64,000 nt of DNA from Hetaerina americana (GCA_022747635.1 JAKTNV010000645.1:1-64000); one strand, 5' to 3'; numbered from the stretch's first letter, positions 15,401 to 25,229 are shown. The notes: generated from the letters alone by a model not told the origin. A program made the numbers and translations.

Positions 15401-17820
15401 TCGCAATAGGGTGACTTATCGGACAGGATGCTCTCCACTGCCCTCCTGGGATGACTCCTGAAGAGTTTCTGTATGTCCGACGCCTTTTTCGCGTCGTAGT
15501 CAGCTACTTGTCTGCGTCTTGGTGGTTGTCTGTGCACGACGTTTCGTGGCCGAGGAGCTTCCCCTCCGTCCGCAGGTTTCGCCTCCCTCTTCCTCTCCGC
15601 CTGGGTGGTGGCCACCAGATCCTGCACCACGACCTCGAACTCCTCCCATGACTGGCCGGATGTGCTGGCCAGTCGGTCGAGCCACAGCTTCTCCTTCTGC
15701 TGTATCGGTGGCTCGACCTGTCGTGGTGCTCCTTCTGCTGCGTCTGGAGCTGGCGGCGGCGATGTTGCTGCGTCCACAGGCGGCGGTGACCCGGTGTCGT
15801 TAAGGTCACCGACTTCAGGAGGCTGCCCCGGCGCCAGGTCTTCGGCCGGAGCGTCTGCTGCTGCGTCTGGATCGGAGGGTTGCGCCTCGGTCACGTTGGG
15901 CGGCGTCGTGCATCTAACTGTCTCCTCGATTGCCTCCTGAAGGGGGGCAATCAAGGGGGGAGGTCTCTTGTGGGTCACCATGTGGTTCGCAAGCCCGCGA
16001 CGGGTAGCGCATGCGAAATCGCATGCCCCGCACCGATGCGAGAGTGCAACACGTCCGTCCGCAGCCTTACGTATCCCCCCTTTGAGGCAGGGATGAGTGG
16101 ACGGCTTGCGGCCGATAGTCCCACCGCAGATGGAGCAGGCGTTCACCGACGTGAGTCGGTGGCCGTGCTGCTCCATCAGGTGCCGGACGAGACTTCTCCG
16201 CATCGCCGTCCACTCCGTAGCGCGGAAGGACATGCTGCATCCCACCTCGGTGCAGGTTAACGTGTCCGCCACGGGAAAGTAAACCACAAGTTGATTGTCG
16301 ATTCTCCTGGCCGACACCGCGGTGCCGGTCAGGAGAAGCGCCGGGACCCTGTCAGTCGTTTGGGGGGCGGGGGCAGTCGGGGGAATCGGGGGGGGAGAAT
16401 CCAGCGCCGGACGTCTGGACGAAGAAGAATCCGGAGGCGTCGTGAAGTCGTCGAGGGAGAGAGGGGAAGAAGAACGGGACTTGGGGGGAGAATAGGTGAC
16501 GTCCGAGAGCGGGGAGAAGGTCTCAAGGGAAGGCTTTCGGACGCCGGATGGAGAAGAAGAAGAAGAAGAAACGGGGGAGCCATAGTGTATGATTTTCCGC
16601 GGGCGACGCGTCCTACGCGCCGAAGCGCTTTCGGACGCGCCGTCCGGTGGTGTATGGGGAGGGGAGGAGTCGGGCTCTGACGCCTCGACTTTCCTCCTCC
16701 GCGGAGTGCGAGAGGAGGAGGGGGGGGCGGAGGAACTAGCACGCGATGGTGCTTTTCTAACGGCCCCCGCCCCCCCGTTTTTACGGGGAGGACGTGGGGG
16801 CATGGGAGGGCGTTAAGTCATGGCACAAACGGGGCCTGGCGGACGATATTCCACGGCCTGAAGGACCGTGGTACGTTGTTTTGAAAATTGTCCTTTTAAG
16901 GACACAAAAAAATTCAAAAGATATAAATGCTGAAGGCCAAGGGGGGCGACGGAGGGCTTTTCCGCGGTCTGAGGGACTGCGGAACGAAAATTTTCAAAAA
17001 TACAAATTTAAATTAAGCGCGTGGCGTCCACCTGAATGAAGTCCAGGCGGCCGCCGAGGGATGGCGCTGAAGGCGCTCAACCCGCTTCTCGGCCCGTATG
17101 GGTGGGATCGGGAGGAAATTTGAATTTACCGGGGTTTTGAAATGACGGTTTTGTGGAAGATGAAGTCTTCCACAAATACCGGACGGGGGGGAGGGGGTCA
17201 ATCGAACCGATCGGGCGTGAAGCGCGCCGAACGGTCGCTTGACCGGCGTCGCGGCCGAAAAGGAAACCGCGCGCCGTTCAAATCACCCGCTCTGCGCCGA
17301 TCCGTACGGGATCGACGGAGGGTGCTCCCGGGGGCCCTGAGGGGGTCCGGGGGCCTCGGTGCTCAAGCTACCGGTCCGGAGGGGACCTGGCAGTGCACCG
17401 GGGGCCGGGGAACGTCCGGTGCTCAGCCTACCGGTCCTGAAGGGACCCGGCGGTGCACCGGGGGCGGGGGCCTGCGCCGGGCCTTAGGGGCCCGGCGTCG
17501 AGCCCGGGGAGGTTATCACCCCAAGTGGGCGTGGGGAACGGTCCGTGAGCGACCGGGGAGCCCTGAGGGGGCGGTGGGTCCCACGGTCCGCCTTGAAGAG
17601 GCAATGGACCGTGGGGCCATCGGGGGTCGAAAGAGGGGCTACTGGGCAGAGCAGGCGCCTAGTGTCCTGTTGCCCCTTCCCTCTGGGAGTGTCCCGGGGG
17701 GCTTACCGTTGGTCGGGGCCCGTCCGGGATTCCTCAGAGAGGCTAGAAAGGTCCAAAAGCGGTAGATCTGTTCATTTAAAAATTTGAATTTGGCGGGCGA
17801 AAAAGAAGAAAGTTAAGGGG
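12454..17820 (-). mobile_element. Utopia-like non-LTR retrotransposon, copy 3 (complete, 5,367 bp)
   Basis: Complete majority-subfamily copy, no difference seen from copy 2, with the 21-bp duplication at 12433-12453 and 17821-17841. The U2 on its promoter side borders directly on the unit invaded by copy 4. Confidence 0.96.
12838..16803 (-). CDS. Retrotransposon polyprotein, copy 3
   Basis: Encodes the same 1,321-aa protein as copy 2, with every zinc-finger, reverse-transcriptase, CCHC and endonuclease residue present. The start ATG is at 16801-16803, preceded by the two-codon upstream ORF. The lack of differences from copy 2, 8.8 kb away, implies very recent duplication or strong homogenisation. 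Confidence 0.96.
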   Translation of the reverse strand: MPPRPPRKNGGAGAVRKAPSRASSSAPPSSSRTPRRRKVEASEPDSSPPHTPPDGASESASARRTRRPRKIIHYGSPVSSSSSSPSGVRKPSLETFSPLSDVTYSPPKSRSSSPLSLDDFTTPPDSSSSRRPALDSPPPIPPTAPAPQTTDRVPALLLTGTAVSARRIDNQLVVYFPVADTLTCTEVGCSMSFRATEWTAMRRSLVRHLMEQHGHRLTSVNACSICGGTIGRKPSTHPCLKGGIRKAADGRVALSHRCGACDFACATRRGLANHMVTHKRPPPLIAPLQEAIEETVRCTTPPNVTEAQPSDPDAAADAPAEDLAPGQPPEVGDLNDTGSPPPVDAATSPPPAPDAAEGAPRQVEPPIQQKEKLWLDRLASTSGQSWEEFEVVVQDLVATTQAERKREAKPADGGEAPRPRNVVHRQPPRRRQVADYDAKKASDIQKLFRSHPRRAVESILSDKSPYCDIPAEEVEKHFRQVYGNVGMGGLEDEGDDSVYRRTTETEKKLLLERITPEEVTRRMSRTKNTAPGPDGLTYGDLRAVDRHGRILSFIFNRCLKEARTPAAWKTSRTVLLHKGGDRQDIGNWRPIALGNTIAKLYAGVLADRILSWAVSGKKMHPAQKGFREFEGCHEHNFTLQAAVDEMRRRRSRIALAWLDLRNAFGSIPHQHLQNTLRRMDLPEEMRRTVEELQKGSTVVKTTSGDTGVIDICAGVKQGCPLSPTIFNLGMEPVIRAVAGEAGKSGVVVQGQNIAILAYADDLVLVARDQEHLQRLLNIAGEEATAAGLQFKPSKCATLDLNFAANQPVQPSQLTIQGAAISSLKDGEAYRYLGVPFGFHVDQTPEEDLVRLGEDVKKIDESLLAPWQKIAATNIFLLPRLEFILRAGNVKKKNLTDIDKRLKACAKGWLHLPKRASPEMVFIGHQHGGAGLLPLSDLTDILTIVQGYRLLHSRDPNVRVLAWGRLKEVVRRKLRRPPTTGDLAEYLSGSLRDDFGRESGDFSSLFTQVRSASRRIAARIGLSWRWSDELREMQISFRDMNDGAEDRPPFIRVPPKAVRQLTGALKIAVRRYYLNKVSAKPDQGKVIRASAKSEASNHFLAGGRYTRFCDWRFIFRARLDLLPLNACRRWETNGDKRCRRCGYAEETLPHVVNHCTMHSRTWQHRHNAVQDRLHRALIGRRGKGDDEIRVNKQVPGTDSTLRPDLVITNQADKTVTLIDVAVPFENNEGALLAARTAKEEKYAALAETIRQQGYRSSVAAIVVGSLGTWDSQNDPVLKSLGLPRRFCTTMRRLMVSDVIRWTRDCYVEHITGHRQYEDGSGG

Positions 17821-17879
17821 ATTAAGCTGATAAGAACAGATACTACACTTTGATCTTAGCCATAAGGCCGAGAAGCGAT
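17821..17879 (-). pseudogene. U2: U2 snRNA gene, 5' fragment (nt 1-59) upstream of copy 3
   Basis: U2 nt 1-59; pairs with 12304-12453 as the two halves of one split gene. Confidence 0.97.
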
Positions 17880-17941
17880 AAGGGAGCCCTTTTCTGCAAT
17901 ATTTACATGTGTAGGGACGACCCCGGAGCACTTGGGGCGGA
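17880..17941 (-). promoter_or_regulatory. U2 promoter (PSEA/PSEB) driving the copy 3 locus
   Basis: PSEB-like motif at 17902-17909, PSEA-like core at 17927-17937. Confidence 0.7.
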
Positions 17942-19395
17942 GGGCGCAGGATTGGCGTAGGCGCCGCGGGGTGGCATTGGTCGGGGAGAATTCGCGTAGG
18001 GTCCTGCGGGGGTGTTTCCGAAGGCTTCCTTGTTTTCCTGCAGCAAGAAAAGTTTTGGGGGGGCGCGGGGGGCAGGACGGCCGGAGCAATTGCGTCCCCG
18101 GAGTCCGGAGGCGAGACAGTAAATTGCAACGCGGAGTCCTTCGCTAGGTCGTGCCATCTCTGTGAGCGACACACGAGACGTATTGCAAGCTCTCTCCCCG
18201 CTTCCCGGGAAAGGTCGGGCGCAATTTTCAAACATTCCGAAAATGGAGGGGGGCATCCAGGGCGGTAATAAAGGGCCCTTTTCGCCAGTATTCAGTGGTC
18301 GACAGTTTTTCGAAAAACGGGCTTCCTCTTCACTTCACTTCCTGTGTGGTAGAGATTTAAAATCGTGTGCTGTTCACTTACTTTGCATTAATCGTCATTA
18401 GTAAAAATACGCTTTCCTTATAAATAAATAAATACATAAATTAGGGTTTCTTCAAATATAAACAAATTAGGGTTTTCTTCAAATCGGAGAATAGGAATCG
18501 AAAAGGCTGTAAAAAAGTGGCGCTTTCAATTACACAAGATGGAAAACCAGATTTCTCCATTGTTTATATTTTCCATTTTCTCGAAAAAATCGCGGAAATG
18601 GGCATCGATTTCCGCGAAATTCGCAAAAAATTTCTGAAAATTTTTTTGCAAACATTTTTCCAATTTTTCCCGAGTGCTCGCGATCGGTCGTTTCCTCCGA
18701 TGTATTGAGTTTCTTTTCCGTTCAATTTTTTTTCATCAAACACACACTCCTTTTACAAGAATTATCTTCGCATAAATTCTGTGGAAAGATTGGTGTTCAA
18801 AAACTAAGGTAAAAGAGTGGAACTCGCCTATTTCCGCGAGTCGATTCGCGTCGGGTCGTCTTGAATGACGCTCCTTGCCGGGAGCGCGCGCGCGCCATCT
18901 CTTCGGGGGGGAGGTAAACAGCTGGAAGGAAGGGGCGTCACACGCCAAAGTTTGAAACGTGATCCGGCGCCTCTCTTCAACAGTTGTCGTCGTCTCCAAT
19001 GATGGAATACTGAGGAGACAAGACGTTGTTGTTGTTGACGTTGCATTGAAAGCAGAAAAAATAATTGCATTATTTTCACAAAATTGTATTTATTGTTACA
19101 CTTACACTTTAAAGTGACGACGACTCTCTTCAGATGGGATTTTTTTTCTTCCCAAGTTTCTCTCCTTTTAATAATTCATTCCTTTTAATACTTCGTTGTG
19201 CTGCTTCAATTTGGATTACATTACTTTTGCTCCGCTCGCATGGAATAAAATCGCTTCTCTCCGCGAAAATGCAATTTCGCGAATATTTTTCCAGCCGGAT
19301 CGCCTGAAATTTGCAAGTGCGAAAATAAATAATTTTCGCGGATCAATTTAAGCTTCAATCTGTTCTCATCAGCTTTTAAGTGGACCTTTTTAATG
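17880..19395 (-). repeat. U2 array spacer
   Basis: 1,516-bp spacer, unchanged even though it lies next to the divergent copy 4; no gene recognised. Inverted U2 fragment at 19358-19375. Confidence 0.94.
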
Positions 19396-19545
19396 ATGGG
19401 CCGATCCCGACGGTACTGCAATGCCGGGCCAACCCGCGGCAGGGATGGAGTAAACTCCGGGTACCCCGCCAATGTCCAAAAATCAGATTAATATTCTGGT
19501 CCCGCAATGCGGGACGTATCAGATATTAAGCTGATAAGAACAGAT
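19396..19545 (-). pseudogene. U2: U2 snRNA gene, 3' fragment (nt 39-188) downstream of copy 4
   Basis: U2 nt 39-188, same sequence as the other 3' fragments. The target-site duplication copy is 19525-19545; the next base could also be assigned to U2, so the junction is uncertain by 1 nt. Confidence 0.97.
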
Positions 19546-19626
19546 AAAAATGTTTATTTAAAATTCTTTAAATACAGAGTTTAAAATATTCAATTAGCAA
19601 CTTACATATGTATATTTGATACAAGT

Positions 19627-19653
19627 CCGGCTCCCTCCAAGTGAGGGAGCCGG
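19627..19653 (-). other. 3' UTR hairpin of copy 4
   Basis: The same 11-bp stem as at 3732-3758, with loop CAAGT instead of CAAAT, in a 3' UTR otherwise full of changes. The conservation argues for function, probably reverse-transcriptase recognition. Confidence 0.85.
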
Positions 19654-19832
19654 GGAACAAGTCTTTGCCCTTTTTTTTTCAGGGAATGTTTATATAGTTA
19701 TACTGCTTCTCACACATTTGTTTTTTTTTTTTTTTATATAGTACAGGTAATATGTTCACATTTTGGGGGGTTTCACTTTAGGGGGGGGTGACACTTGGGG
19801 AGCCGTTTATAAACTACGGCATTTTGTCCATT

Positions 19833-19847
19833 TATACACTATGGCTC
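19833..19847 (-). other. 3' UTR segment complementary to ORF codons 77-81 (copy 4)
   Basis: Fifteen bases that can pair with 23698-23712 in the RNA: 13 Watson-Crick pairs and two G-U pairs. It is the counterpart of the exact 16-bp match in the majority copies. Confidence 0.7.
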
Positions 19848-19949
19848 ATAAAAGAAAGGGGACAGAAAAAGGTTTTACAAAAGAAGAAGTACGGAAAAAG
19901 GGAAAAAAAGGGAAAATGATTTTAATACGACTTCACTTTTGTCTTTATT

Positions 19950-22900
19950 TCAGCCTCCGGAGCCGTCCTCGTATTGTCGGTGACCCGTGATGTGCTCGAC
20001 GTAGCAGTCCCGCGACCATCGGATGACGTCGCTCACCATTAGCCGCCGCATGGTGTTGCAGTATCGTCGAGGTAGGCCCAGGGATTTCAGGACGGGATCG
20101 TTCTTCGGGTCCCAAGTCCCCAGGCTTCCCACGACGATGGCGGCGACCGATGTTCTGCTTCCCTGCTGGCGGATGGTCTCTGCCAGGGCGGCATACTTCT
20201 CCTCCTTTGCGGTCCTGGCTGCCAGCAGTGCGTCGTCCGTATTCTCGAATGGGACCGCTACGTCGATCAGAGTCACAGTCTTGTCGGCCTGGTTAGTTAT
20301 AACCAGGTCTGGTCTAAGAGTCGAGTCGGTGCCAGGTACTTGTTTGTTGACTCTGATTTCATCGTCACCTTTTCCCCGGCGTCCAATCAGAGCCTTGTAG
20401 AGTCGGTCTTGGACAGCGTTATGTCTACGCTGCCACGTCCTTGAATGCATTGTACAGTGGTTAATGACATGGGGCAGGGTCTCTTCCGCGTAGCCGCATC
20501 GCCGACACCGCTTGTCCCCGTTGGTTTCCCAACGGCGACAGGCATTGAGTGGGAGCAGGTCGAGCCGAGCCCTAAAGATGAACCTCCAATCACAAAACCT
20601 GGTGTACCTCCCTCCTGCCAGGAAGTGATTGGAGGCTTCAGACTTCGCCGAGGCACGAATGACTTTACCTTGGTCGGGCTTGGCGCTTACCTTGTTCAGG
20701 TAGTAGCGCCGCACCGCGACCTTCAGGGCACCCGTCAGTTGCCTCACGGCCTTCGGGGGAACCCTGATGAAAGGTGGTCGATCTTCTGAACCGTCATTCA
20801 TGTCGCGGAACGAAATCTGCATCTCCTTTAGCTCGTCCGACCATCTCCAACTCAATCCAATGCGCGCGGCGATACGGCGTGACGCGGAACGAACCTGCGT
20901 GAAGAGGGAGCTGAAGTCACCGCTTTCCCTTCCAAAGTCATCCCGCAGACTACCGCTAAGGTACTCTGCGAGATCACCGGTGGTTGGCGGCCTCCTCAGC
21001 TTCCTCCGCACTACCTCCTTCAGGCGACCCCAGGCGAGCACTCTCACGTTGGGGTCACGGGAATGGAGGAGTCTATAACCCTGTACAATGGTCAAGATGT
21101 CGGTCAAGTCAGAAAGAGGGAGAAGACCTGCGCCGCCATGTTGATGGCCAATGAAGACCATCTCAGGCGATGCCCTTTTGGGCAAATGGAGCCAGCCCTT
21201 TGCGCAGGCCTTCAGCTTCTTGTCAATGTCAGTCAGATATTTTTTCTTTACGTTACCAGCCCGCAAGATGAACTCCAGTCTGGGCAGCAGGAAGATGTTG
21301 GTGGCGGCGATCTTCTGCCACGGGGCGAGGAGAGACTCGTCAATCTTGCTGACGTCCTCGCCCAAGCGCACCAGGTCCTCCTCGGGCGTCTGGTCCACGT
21401 GGAAACCGAAGGGGACCCCGAGGTACCGGTACGCCTCGCCGTCCTTCAGACTGGAGATGGCCGATCCCTGGATGGTTAGCTGGGACGGCTGCACGGGCTG
21501 GTTCGTAGAGAAATTTAGGTCCAGCGTGGCGCACTTGCTTGGCTTGAATTCTAATCCTGCTGCTGTTGCCTTCTCTCCTGCGATGGTCAGCAGGCGCTGC
21601 AGGTGCTCCTCGTCTCGGGCCACCAGCACCAAGTCGTCGGCGTATGCCAGGATGGCGATGTCCTGCCCCTGGACGACGACTCCGGACTTGCCTGCTTCTC
21701 CAGCGACCGCCCGTATCACCGGCTCCATCCCCAGATTGAAGATGGTCGGCGATAACGGGCACCCCTGCTTGACACCGGCGCAGATGTCAATGACGCCGGT
21801 GTCGCCGCTGGACGTCTTCACTACCGTGGAGCCCTTCTGCAGCTCCTCCACGGTCCTCCTCATCTCCTCAGGCAAGTCCATCCTCCTTAAGGTCTTCTGG
21901 AGGTGCTGGTGCGGAATGGACCCGAACGCGTTTCGAAGGTCAAGCCAAGCCAGTGCGATGTGGGAGTGTCTGCGTCTTGCCTCGTCGACAGCTGTCTGAA
22001 GGGTGAAATTGTGCTCGTGGCACCCCTCGAACTCCCGGAAGCCCTTTTGAGCCGGGTGCATCTTCTTCCCGCTGACCGCCCAGGATAGTATGCGGTCAGC
22101 CAGCACCCCGGCGTATAGCTTGGCGATGGTATTGCCAAGCGCAATGGGCCTCCAGTTGCCGATGTCCCGGCGGTCCCCCCCTTTGTGCAGGAGGACGGTT
22201 CGAGAGGTCTTCCACGAGGCCGGTGTTCTGGCCTCCTTCAGGCACCTGTCAAAGATTGCAGAAAGAATAAGTCCATGTCTATCGACCGCCCTCAGGTCGC
22301 CGTAGGTGAGGCCATCGGGGCCTGGAGCGGTGTTCTTCGTCCTAGACATGCGTCTCGTCACCTCTTCAGGAGTCACCCTTTCGAGGAGCAGTTTCTTCTC
22401 GGTCTCCGTTGTTCGACGGTAGACCGATTCATCATCCGTATCTTCGAAGCCCCCAATCCCGACATCCCCGTAGATTTGGCGGAAATGCTTTTCCACCTCC
22501 TCCGCGGGTATATCGCAATAGGGAGACTTCTCAGAAAGGATGCTTTCAACTGCCCTTCTGGGGTGGCTCCGGAAGAGTTTTTGTATGTCCGACGCCTTTT
22601 TGGCGTCGTAGTCCGGTACTTGTCTGCGTCTGGTCGGTGGTTTATGCGCAACGTTTCGCGGCCGAGGTGCTTCCTTTCCGTCTGCTTCCTTTGCCTCCTT
22701 TTTCCGCTCCGCCTGGATGCTGGCCACCAGTTCTTCTACCACGACCTCGAATTCTTCCCATGATTGGCCGGATGTATTGGCCAATCGGTCGAGCCACAGT
22801 TTCTCCTTCGGTCCTCCTGTGGGCCCGACAGGTCGTGGTGCTGCCAGATCTTCTGCTGCTTCTGCTGGTGGCGGATGTTCTTCATTTCCAGGCGGCGGTG

Positions 22901-23942
22901 ACGGGATCTCAAAGTCACCGATCACGGGGGGCGGTTCCGGCTCCGGGTGTTCGGCCGGTTCAGCTGCTCTTGGTACGGAAATTTGCACCTCGGTCACGTT
23001 GGGCGGCGTTGCGCATCTAGCAGTCTCCTCGATTGCCTCCTGAAGGGGGACAATCAAGGGGGGAGGTCTTTTATGGGTCGACTTGTGGTTCGCTAATCCA
23101 CGGCGGGTAGGACATGCAAAGGTGCATTGTTCGCACCGATACCGGAATGCCTCAGGTTCTTCCGCTTCCTTGCTGGTACCTCCCTTCAAGCAAGGGTGCG
23201 TGGATGGCTTGCGGCCGATAGTCTTGCCGCAGATGGAGCAGGCGTTGACGGATGTCAGTGTCAGGCCGTGCTGCTCCTTGAGGTGCCTCAGCAGGCTTCT
23301 CCTTGTCGCCGTCCACGCAGAAGCTCGGAATGACGTGGGGCATCCGGGCTCGGTGCAACCTAAGCTATCCGCCACGGGGAAGAAAACCACAAGTTGATTA
23401 TCGACTCTCTTGGCCGACACCGTGGTGCCGGTCAGGAGACTCGTCGTGACCCTGTCAGTCGTCTGGGGGACGGGGGCTGTCTGGGGAGAGTCCTGGGAAG
23501 GAACCAGCGCTGGACGTCTGGCCGAGGATGAATCCGGGGGCGTCGTGAAGTCGTCGAGGGATGGGGAGGGAGGAGAGGAAGAGCGGGAGTGAGGGGGGGA
23601 ATAGGTGACGTCAGAAAGGGGGGAAAAGGTCTCTAAGGGGATCTTTCGGACGCAAGAAGGAGAAGAAGAAGGAGAAGATACATTAGAATACACTGGTGAG
23701 CCATAGCGTACAAATGGACGGGGACGGTGCGTCCTTAGCGGCGAATCGCATTCGGGCGCGCCGCCGGGTGACCTAGGGGGGGCGGGGGGAGTAGTGGGGG
23801 AGCCGGGCGCTGATGCCTCGGCTCTCCTCCTTCGCAAAGTACGAGAGGAGGATGGGGGGGCGGAGGTTTTGGCACCCGGTGTTTCCGGGGCTTTTTTCGC
23901 GGCCCCCGCCCCCCCGTTTTTACGGGGGGGACGTGGGGGCAT
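19950..23942 (-). CDS. Retrotransposon polyprotein, divergent copy 4 (1,330 aa)
   Basis: Same architecture as copy 2, nine residues longer overall. All metal ligands are kept: C196/C201/H220/H225, C235/C238/H249/C251 and C270/C273/H286/H290. The reverse transcriptase has its first catalytic Asp at 668 and YADD at 767-770. The CCHC knuckle is C1146/C1149/H1158/C1163; endonuclease residues are D1212, D1227 and KEEKY near 1246. Changes concentrate in the Ser/Pro-rich region and the linker at about 300-380, while residues from about 430 onward are nearly unchanged despite many silent nucleotide differences. That is the pattern of purifying selection on an active protein. The start is the ATG at 23940-23942, after an in-frame TAA. 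Confidence 0.96.
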   Translation of the reverse strand: MPPRPPRKNGGAGAAKKAPETPGAKTSAPPSSSRTLRRRRAEASAPGSPTTPPAPPRSPGGAPECDSPLRTHRPRPFVRYGSPVYSNVSSPSSSPSCVRKIPLETFSPLSDVTYSPPHSRSSSPPSPSLDDFTTPPDSSSARRPALVPSQDSPQTAPVPQTTDRVTTSLLTGTTVSAKRVDNQLVVFFPVADSLGCTEPGCPTSFRASAWTATRRSLLRHLKEQHGLTLTSVNACSICGKTIGRKPSTHPCLKGGTSKEAEEPEAFRYRCEQCTFACPTRRGLANHKSTHKRPPPLIVPLQEAIEETARCATPPNVTEVQISVPRAAEPAEHPEPEPPPVIGDFEIPSPPPGNEEHPPPAEAAEDLAAPRPVGPTGGPKEKLWLDRLANTSGQSWEEFEVVVEELVASIQAERKKEAKEADGKEAPRPRNVAHKPPTRRRQVPDYDAKKASDIQKLFRSHPRRAVESILSEKSPYCDIPAEEVEKHFRQIYGDVGIGGFEDTDDESVYRRTTETEKKLLLERVTPEEVTRRMSRTKNTAPGPDGLTYGDLRAVDRHGLILSAIFDRCLKEARTPASWKTSRTVLLHKGGDRRDIGNWRPIALGNTIAKLYAGVLADRILSWAVSGKKMHPAQKGFREFEGCHEHNFTLQTAVDEARRRHSHIALAWLDLRNAFGSIPHQHLQKTLRRMDLPEEMRRTVEELQKGSTVVKTSSGDTGVIDICAGVKQGCPLSPTIFNLGMEPVIRAVAGEAGKSGVVVQGQDIAILAYADDLVLVARDEEHLQRLLTIAGEKATAAGLEFKPSKCATLDLNFSTNQPVQPSQLTIQGSAISSLKDGEAYRYLGVPFGFHVDQTPEEDLVRLGEDVSKIDESLLAPWQKIAATNIFLLPRLEFILRAGNVKKKYLTDIDKKLKACAKGWLHLPKRASPEMVFIGHQHGGAGLLPLSDLTDILTIVQGYRLLHSRDPNVRVLAWGRLKEVVRRKLRRPPTTGDLAEYLSGSLRDDFGRESGDFSSLFTQVRSASRRIAARIGLSWRWSDELKEMQISFRDMNDGSEDRPPFIRVPPKAVRQLTGALKVAVRRYYLNKVSAKPDQGKVIRASAKSEASNHFLAGGRYTRFCDWRFIFRARLDLLPLNACRRWETNGDKRCRRCGYAEETLPHVINHCTMHSRTWQRRHNAVQDRLYKALIGRRGKGDDEIRVNKQVPGTDSTLRPDLVITNQADKTVTLIDVAVPFENTDDALLAARTAKEEKYAALAETIRQQGSRTSVAAIVVGSLGTWDPKNDPVLKSLGLPRRYCNTMRRLMVSDVIRWSRDCYVEHITGHRQYEDGSGG

Positions 23943-23951
23943 TGGGGGTTG

Positions 23952-23960
23952 TTAGCGCAT
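23952..23960 (-). CDS. Two-codon upstream ORF of copy 4 (ATG CGC TAA)
   Basis: Met-Arg-stop, 9 nt before the main ATG and in frame with it. The second codon and the 9-nt spacer differ from the majority copies, but the ATG-NNN-TAA arrangement and spacing are the same. Confidence 0.6.
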   Translation of the reverse strand: MR

Positions 23961-24266
23961 GGGGAGGGGCCGGGGGGCACTCTTCCGCGGTCTTAAGGAC
24001 CGTGGAAGAAGTTTAATTAAATCGTTAATTAAATCGTCCTTTTAAGGACGGGAAAAGGAAAAATTGTCCTTTTAAGGGCTATAAAAATTTCTAAGGACAT
24101 TAACAATGGCCAAAAGGTAACAACGGGGGTACGGGGGGTCTTTTCCGCGGCCTGAAGGGCCGCGAAATAGAAAATTACAATTTTCAAACTTTTGAAATGC
24201 GCGGCGGCGTCCGCCTGGAGAAAGTTCAGGCGGCCGCCGAGGGTTGGCGCTGAGGGCGCACTACCA

Positions 24267-24278
24267 CGCTTCTCGGCC
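24267..24278 (-). other. 5' UTR segment antisense to U2 nt 3-14 (copy 4)
   Basis: An exact 12-nt match to U2 nt 3-14 on the plus strand, at the homologous place to 1195-1206. After one extra C, the sequence TTCTGG resembles U2 TTATGG. Confidence 0.75.
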
Positions 24279-24336
24279 CTTCTGGGCGGGACCGGGAGGA
24301 GATTTGAATGTTTTAGGGAGTTTTCCTGTCGCAACT

Positions 24337-24357
24337 GTGAAAGATGACGTCTTTCAC
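24337..24357 (-). other. 5' UTR hairpin of copy 4, covarying stem
   Basis: GTGAAAGA (24337-24344) pairs with TCTTTCAC (24350-24357) around loop TGACG. The outer arms GCAA and TTGC may extend it. Homologous to 1262-1288, with a compensatory change. Confidence 0.78.
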
Positions 24358-24633
24358 CGAGTATTGCGATCAGGGGAGGAATGAGTGGTAATTCCGTCGG
24401 GCGTGAGGCGCGCCGAGCGTGAATTTACCAACGGGATGGCGGGAAAAGCGGAAAAAACGGGTCTTGGCGAAGCGCGCGCCGTTTGAATCGCCCGCTCTGC
24501 GTCGGTCCTTACGGGACTCGACGGAGGGCGTCCCCTGGTGCCCTGAGGGGGCCGGGGAGGAGGGGGGAGAATTAAATTATTCACCACCGATCGGGCGTGA
24601 CGCGCCCGCGGATCGGGGGAAGCGAGGGAAACC

Positions 24634-24813
24634 TGGTGCACACTACACCGGCCTGGAAGAGGCCTGGCGCTGCACCAGGGGTCGGGGGCGGCTTGGTGCT
24701 CAAACTACCGGTCCAGAAGGGACCCGGCAGTGCACCAGGGGACGGGGGAAACCCGGTGCTTAGGCTGCCGGTCCAGAAGGGATCCGGCAGTGCGCCCGGG
24801 GGAGGGGGGCTTT
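24634..24813 (-). repeat. Three tandem 60-bp structured repeats in copy 4 5' UTR
   Basis: Three units with a 60-bp period (starting 24634, 24694, 24754), against two in the majority subfamily. The first unit has inner stem GGCCT/AGGCC and outer stem TGGTGC/GCACCA, where other units have GGTCC/GGACC and CGGTGC/GCACCG. Both stems are therefore kept by compensatory change. Confidence 0.85.
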
Positions 24814-25000
24814 GATACGGCGTCGGATCTGAAGGATCCGGTGCCAGCCCGGGGGATATTCGCCCAGAAGGGGCGATTCGGATGATCCGTAGTGGATCCG
24901 GGGAGCCCAGAAGGGGCATTGGGTCCCACGGCCCGCCTTGAGGAGGCAATGGACCGTGGGGCCATTGGGGGAGGGGGGGGAGAAAGAGGGGAAGTGAGCA

Positions 25001-25095
25001 GAGCAGGCGCCTAGTGTCCTGTTACCCCTTCTCTCTGAGAGTATCCCGGGGGGCTTACCACTGGTGGGGGCCCATCCGGGACTCTTCAGAGAGGC
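25001..25095 (-). other. 95-nt conserved structured 5' UTR block (copy 4)
   Basis: Gap-free counterpart of 1761-1855 with about ten substitutions, including a paired C-G to T-A change in the small hairpin (TCTC-TCT-GAGA on the plus strand). Confidence 0.6.
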
Positions 25096-25104
25096 ACGGA
25101 AACG

Positions 25105-25119
25105 AAAGTGTAGCTGTTC
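25105..25119 (-). other. 5' UTR segment antisense to U2 nt 29-46 (copy 4)
   Basis: The plus strand AAAGTGTAGCTGTTC matches U2 nt 29-37 and 41-46 exactly, skipping U2 nt 38-40. The segment lies 52-66 nt from the element's 5' end, homologous to 1868-1885. Confidence 0.7.
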
Positions 25120-25170
25120 ATGAAAAAGATCGGGAGGAAAATTTACGTTAAAAAATACAAATCAAAGGAA

Positions 25171-25229
25171 ATTAAGCTGATAAGAACAGATACTACACTT
25201 TGATCTTAGCCATAAGGCCGAGAAGCGAT
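25171..25229 (-). pseudogene. U2: U2 snRNA gene, 5' fragment (nt 1-59) upstream of copy 4
   Basis: U2 nt 1-59; the other half of this split gene is 19396-19545. Confidence 0.97.

Larger units (their letters stand above)
19546..25170 (-). mobile_element. Divergent Utopia-like non-LTR retrotransposon, copy 4 (complete, 5,625 bp)
   Basis: A second subfamily at exactly the same U2 site, with target-site duplication at 19525-19545 and 25171-25191. Its 5' UTR is 1,228 nt, longer partly because it carries three rather than two 60-bp repeats, and its 3' UTR is 404 nt. The UTRs and the first third of the ORF have diverged strongly by substitution and indels; the rest of the ORF is much closer to the majority. 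The U2 flanks do not differ from those of other copies. It provides the comparison that exposes conserved RNA structures. Confidence 0.96.
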
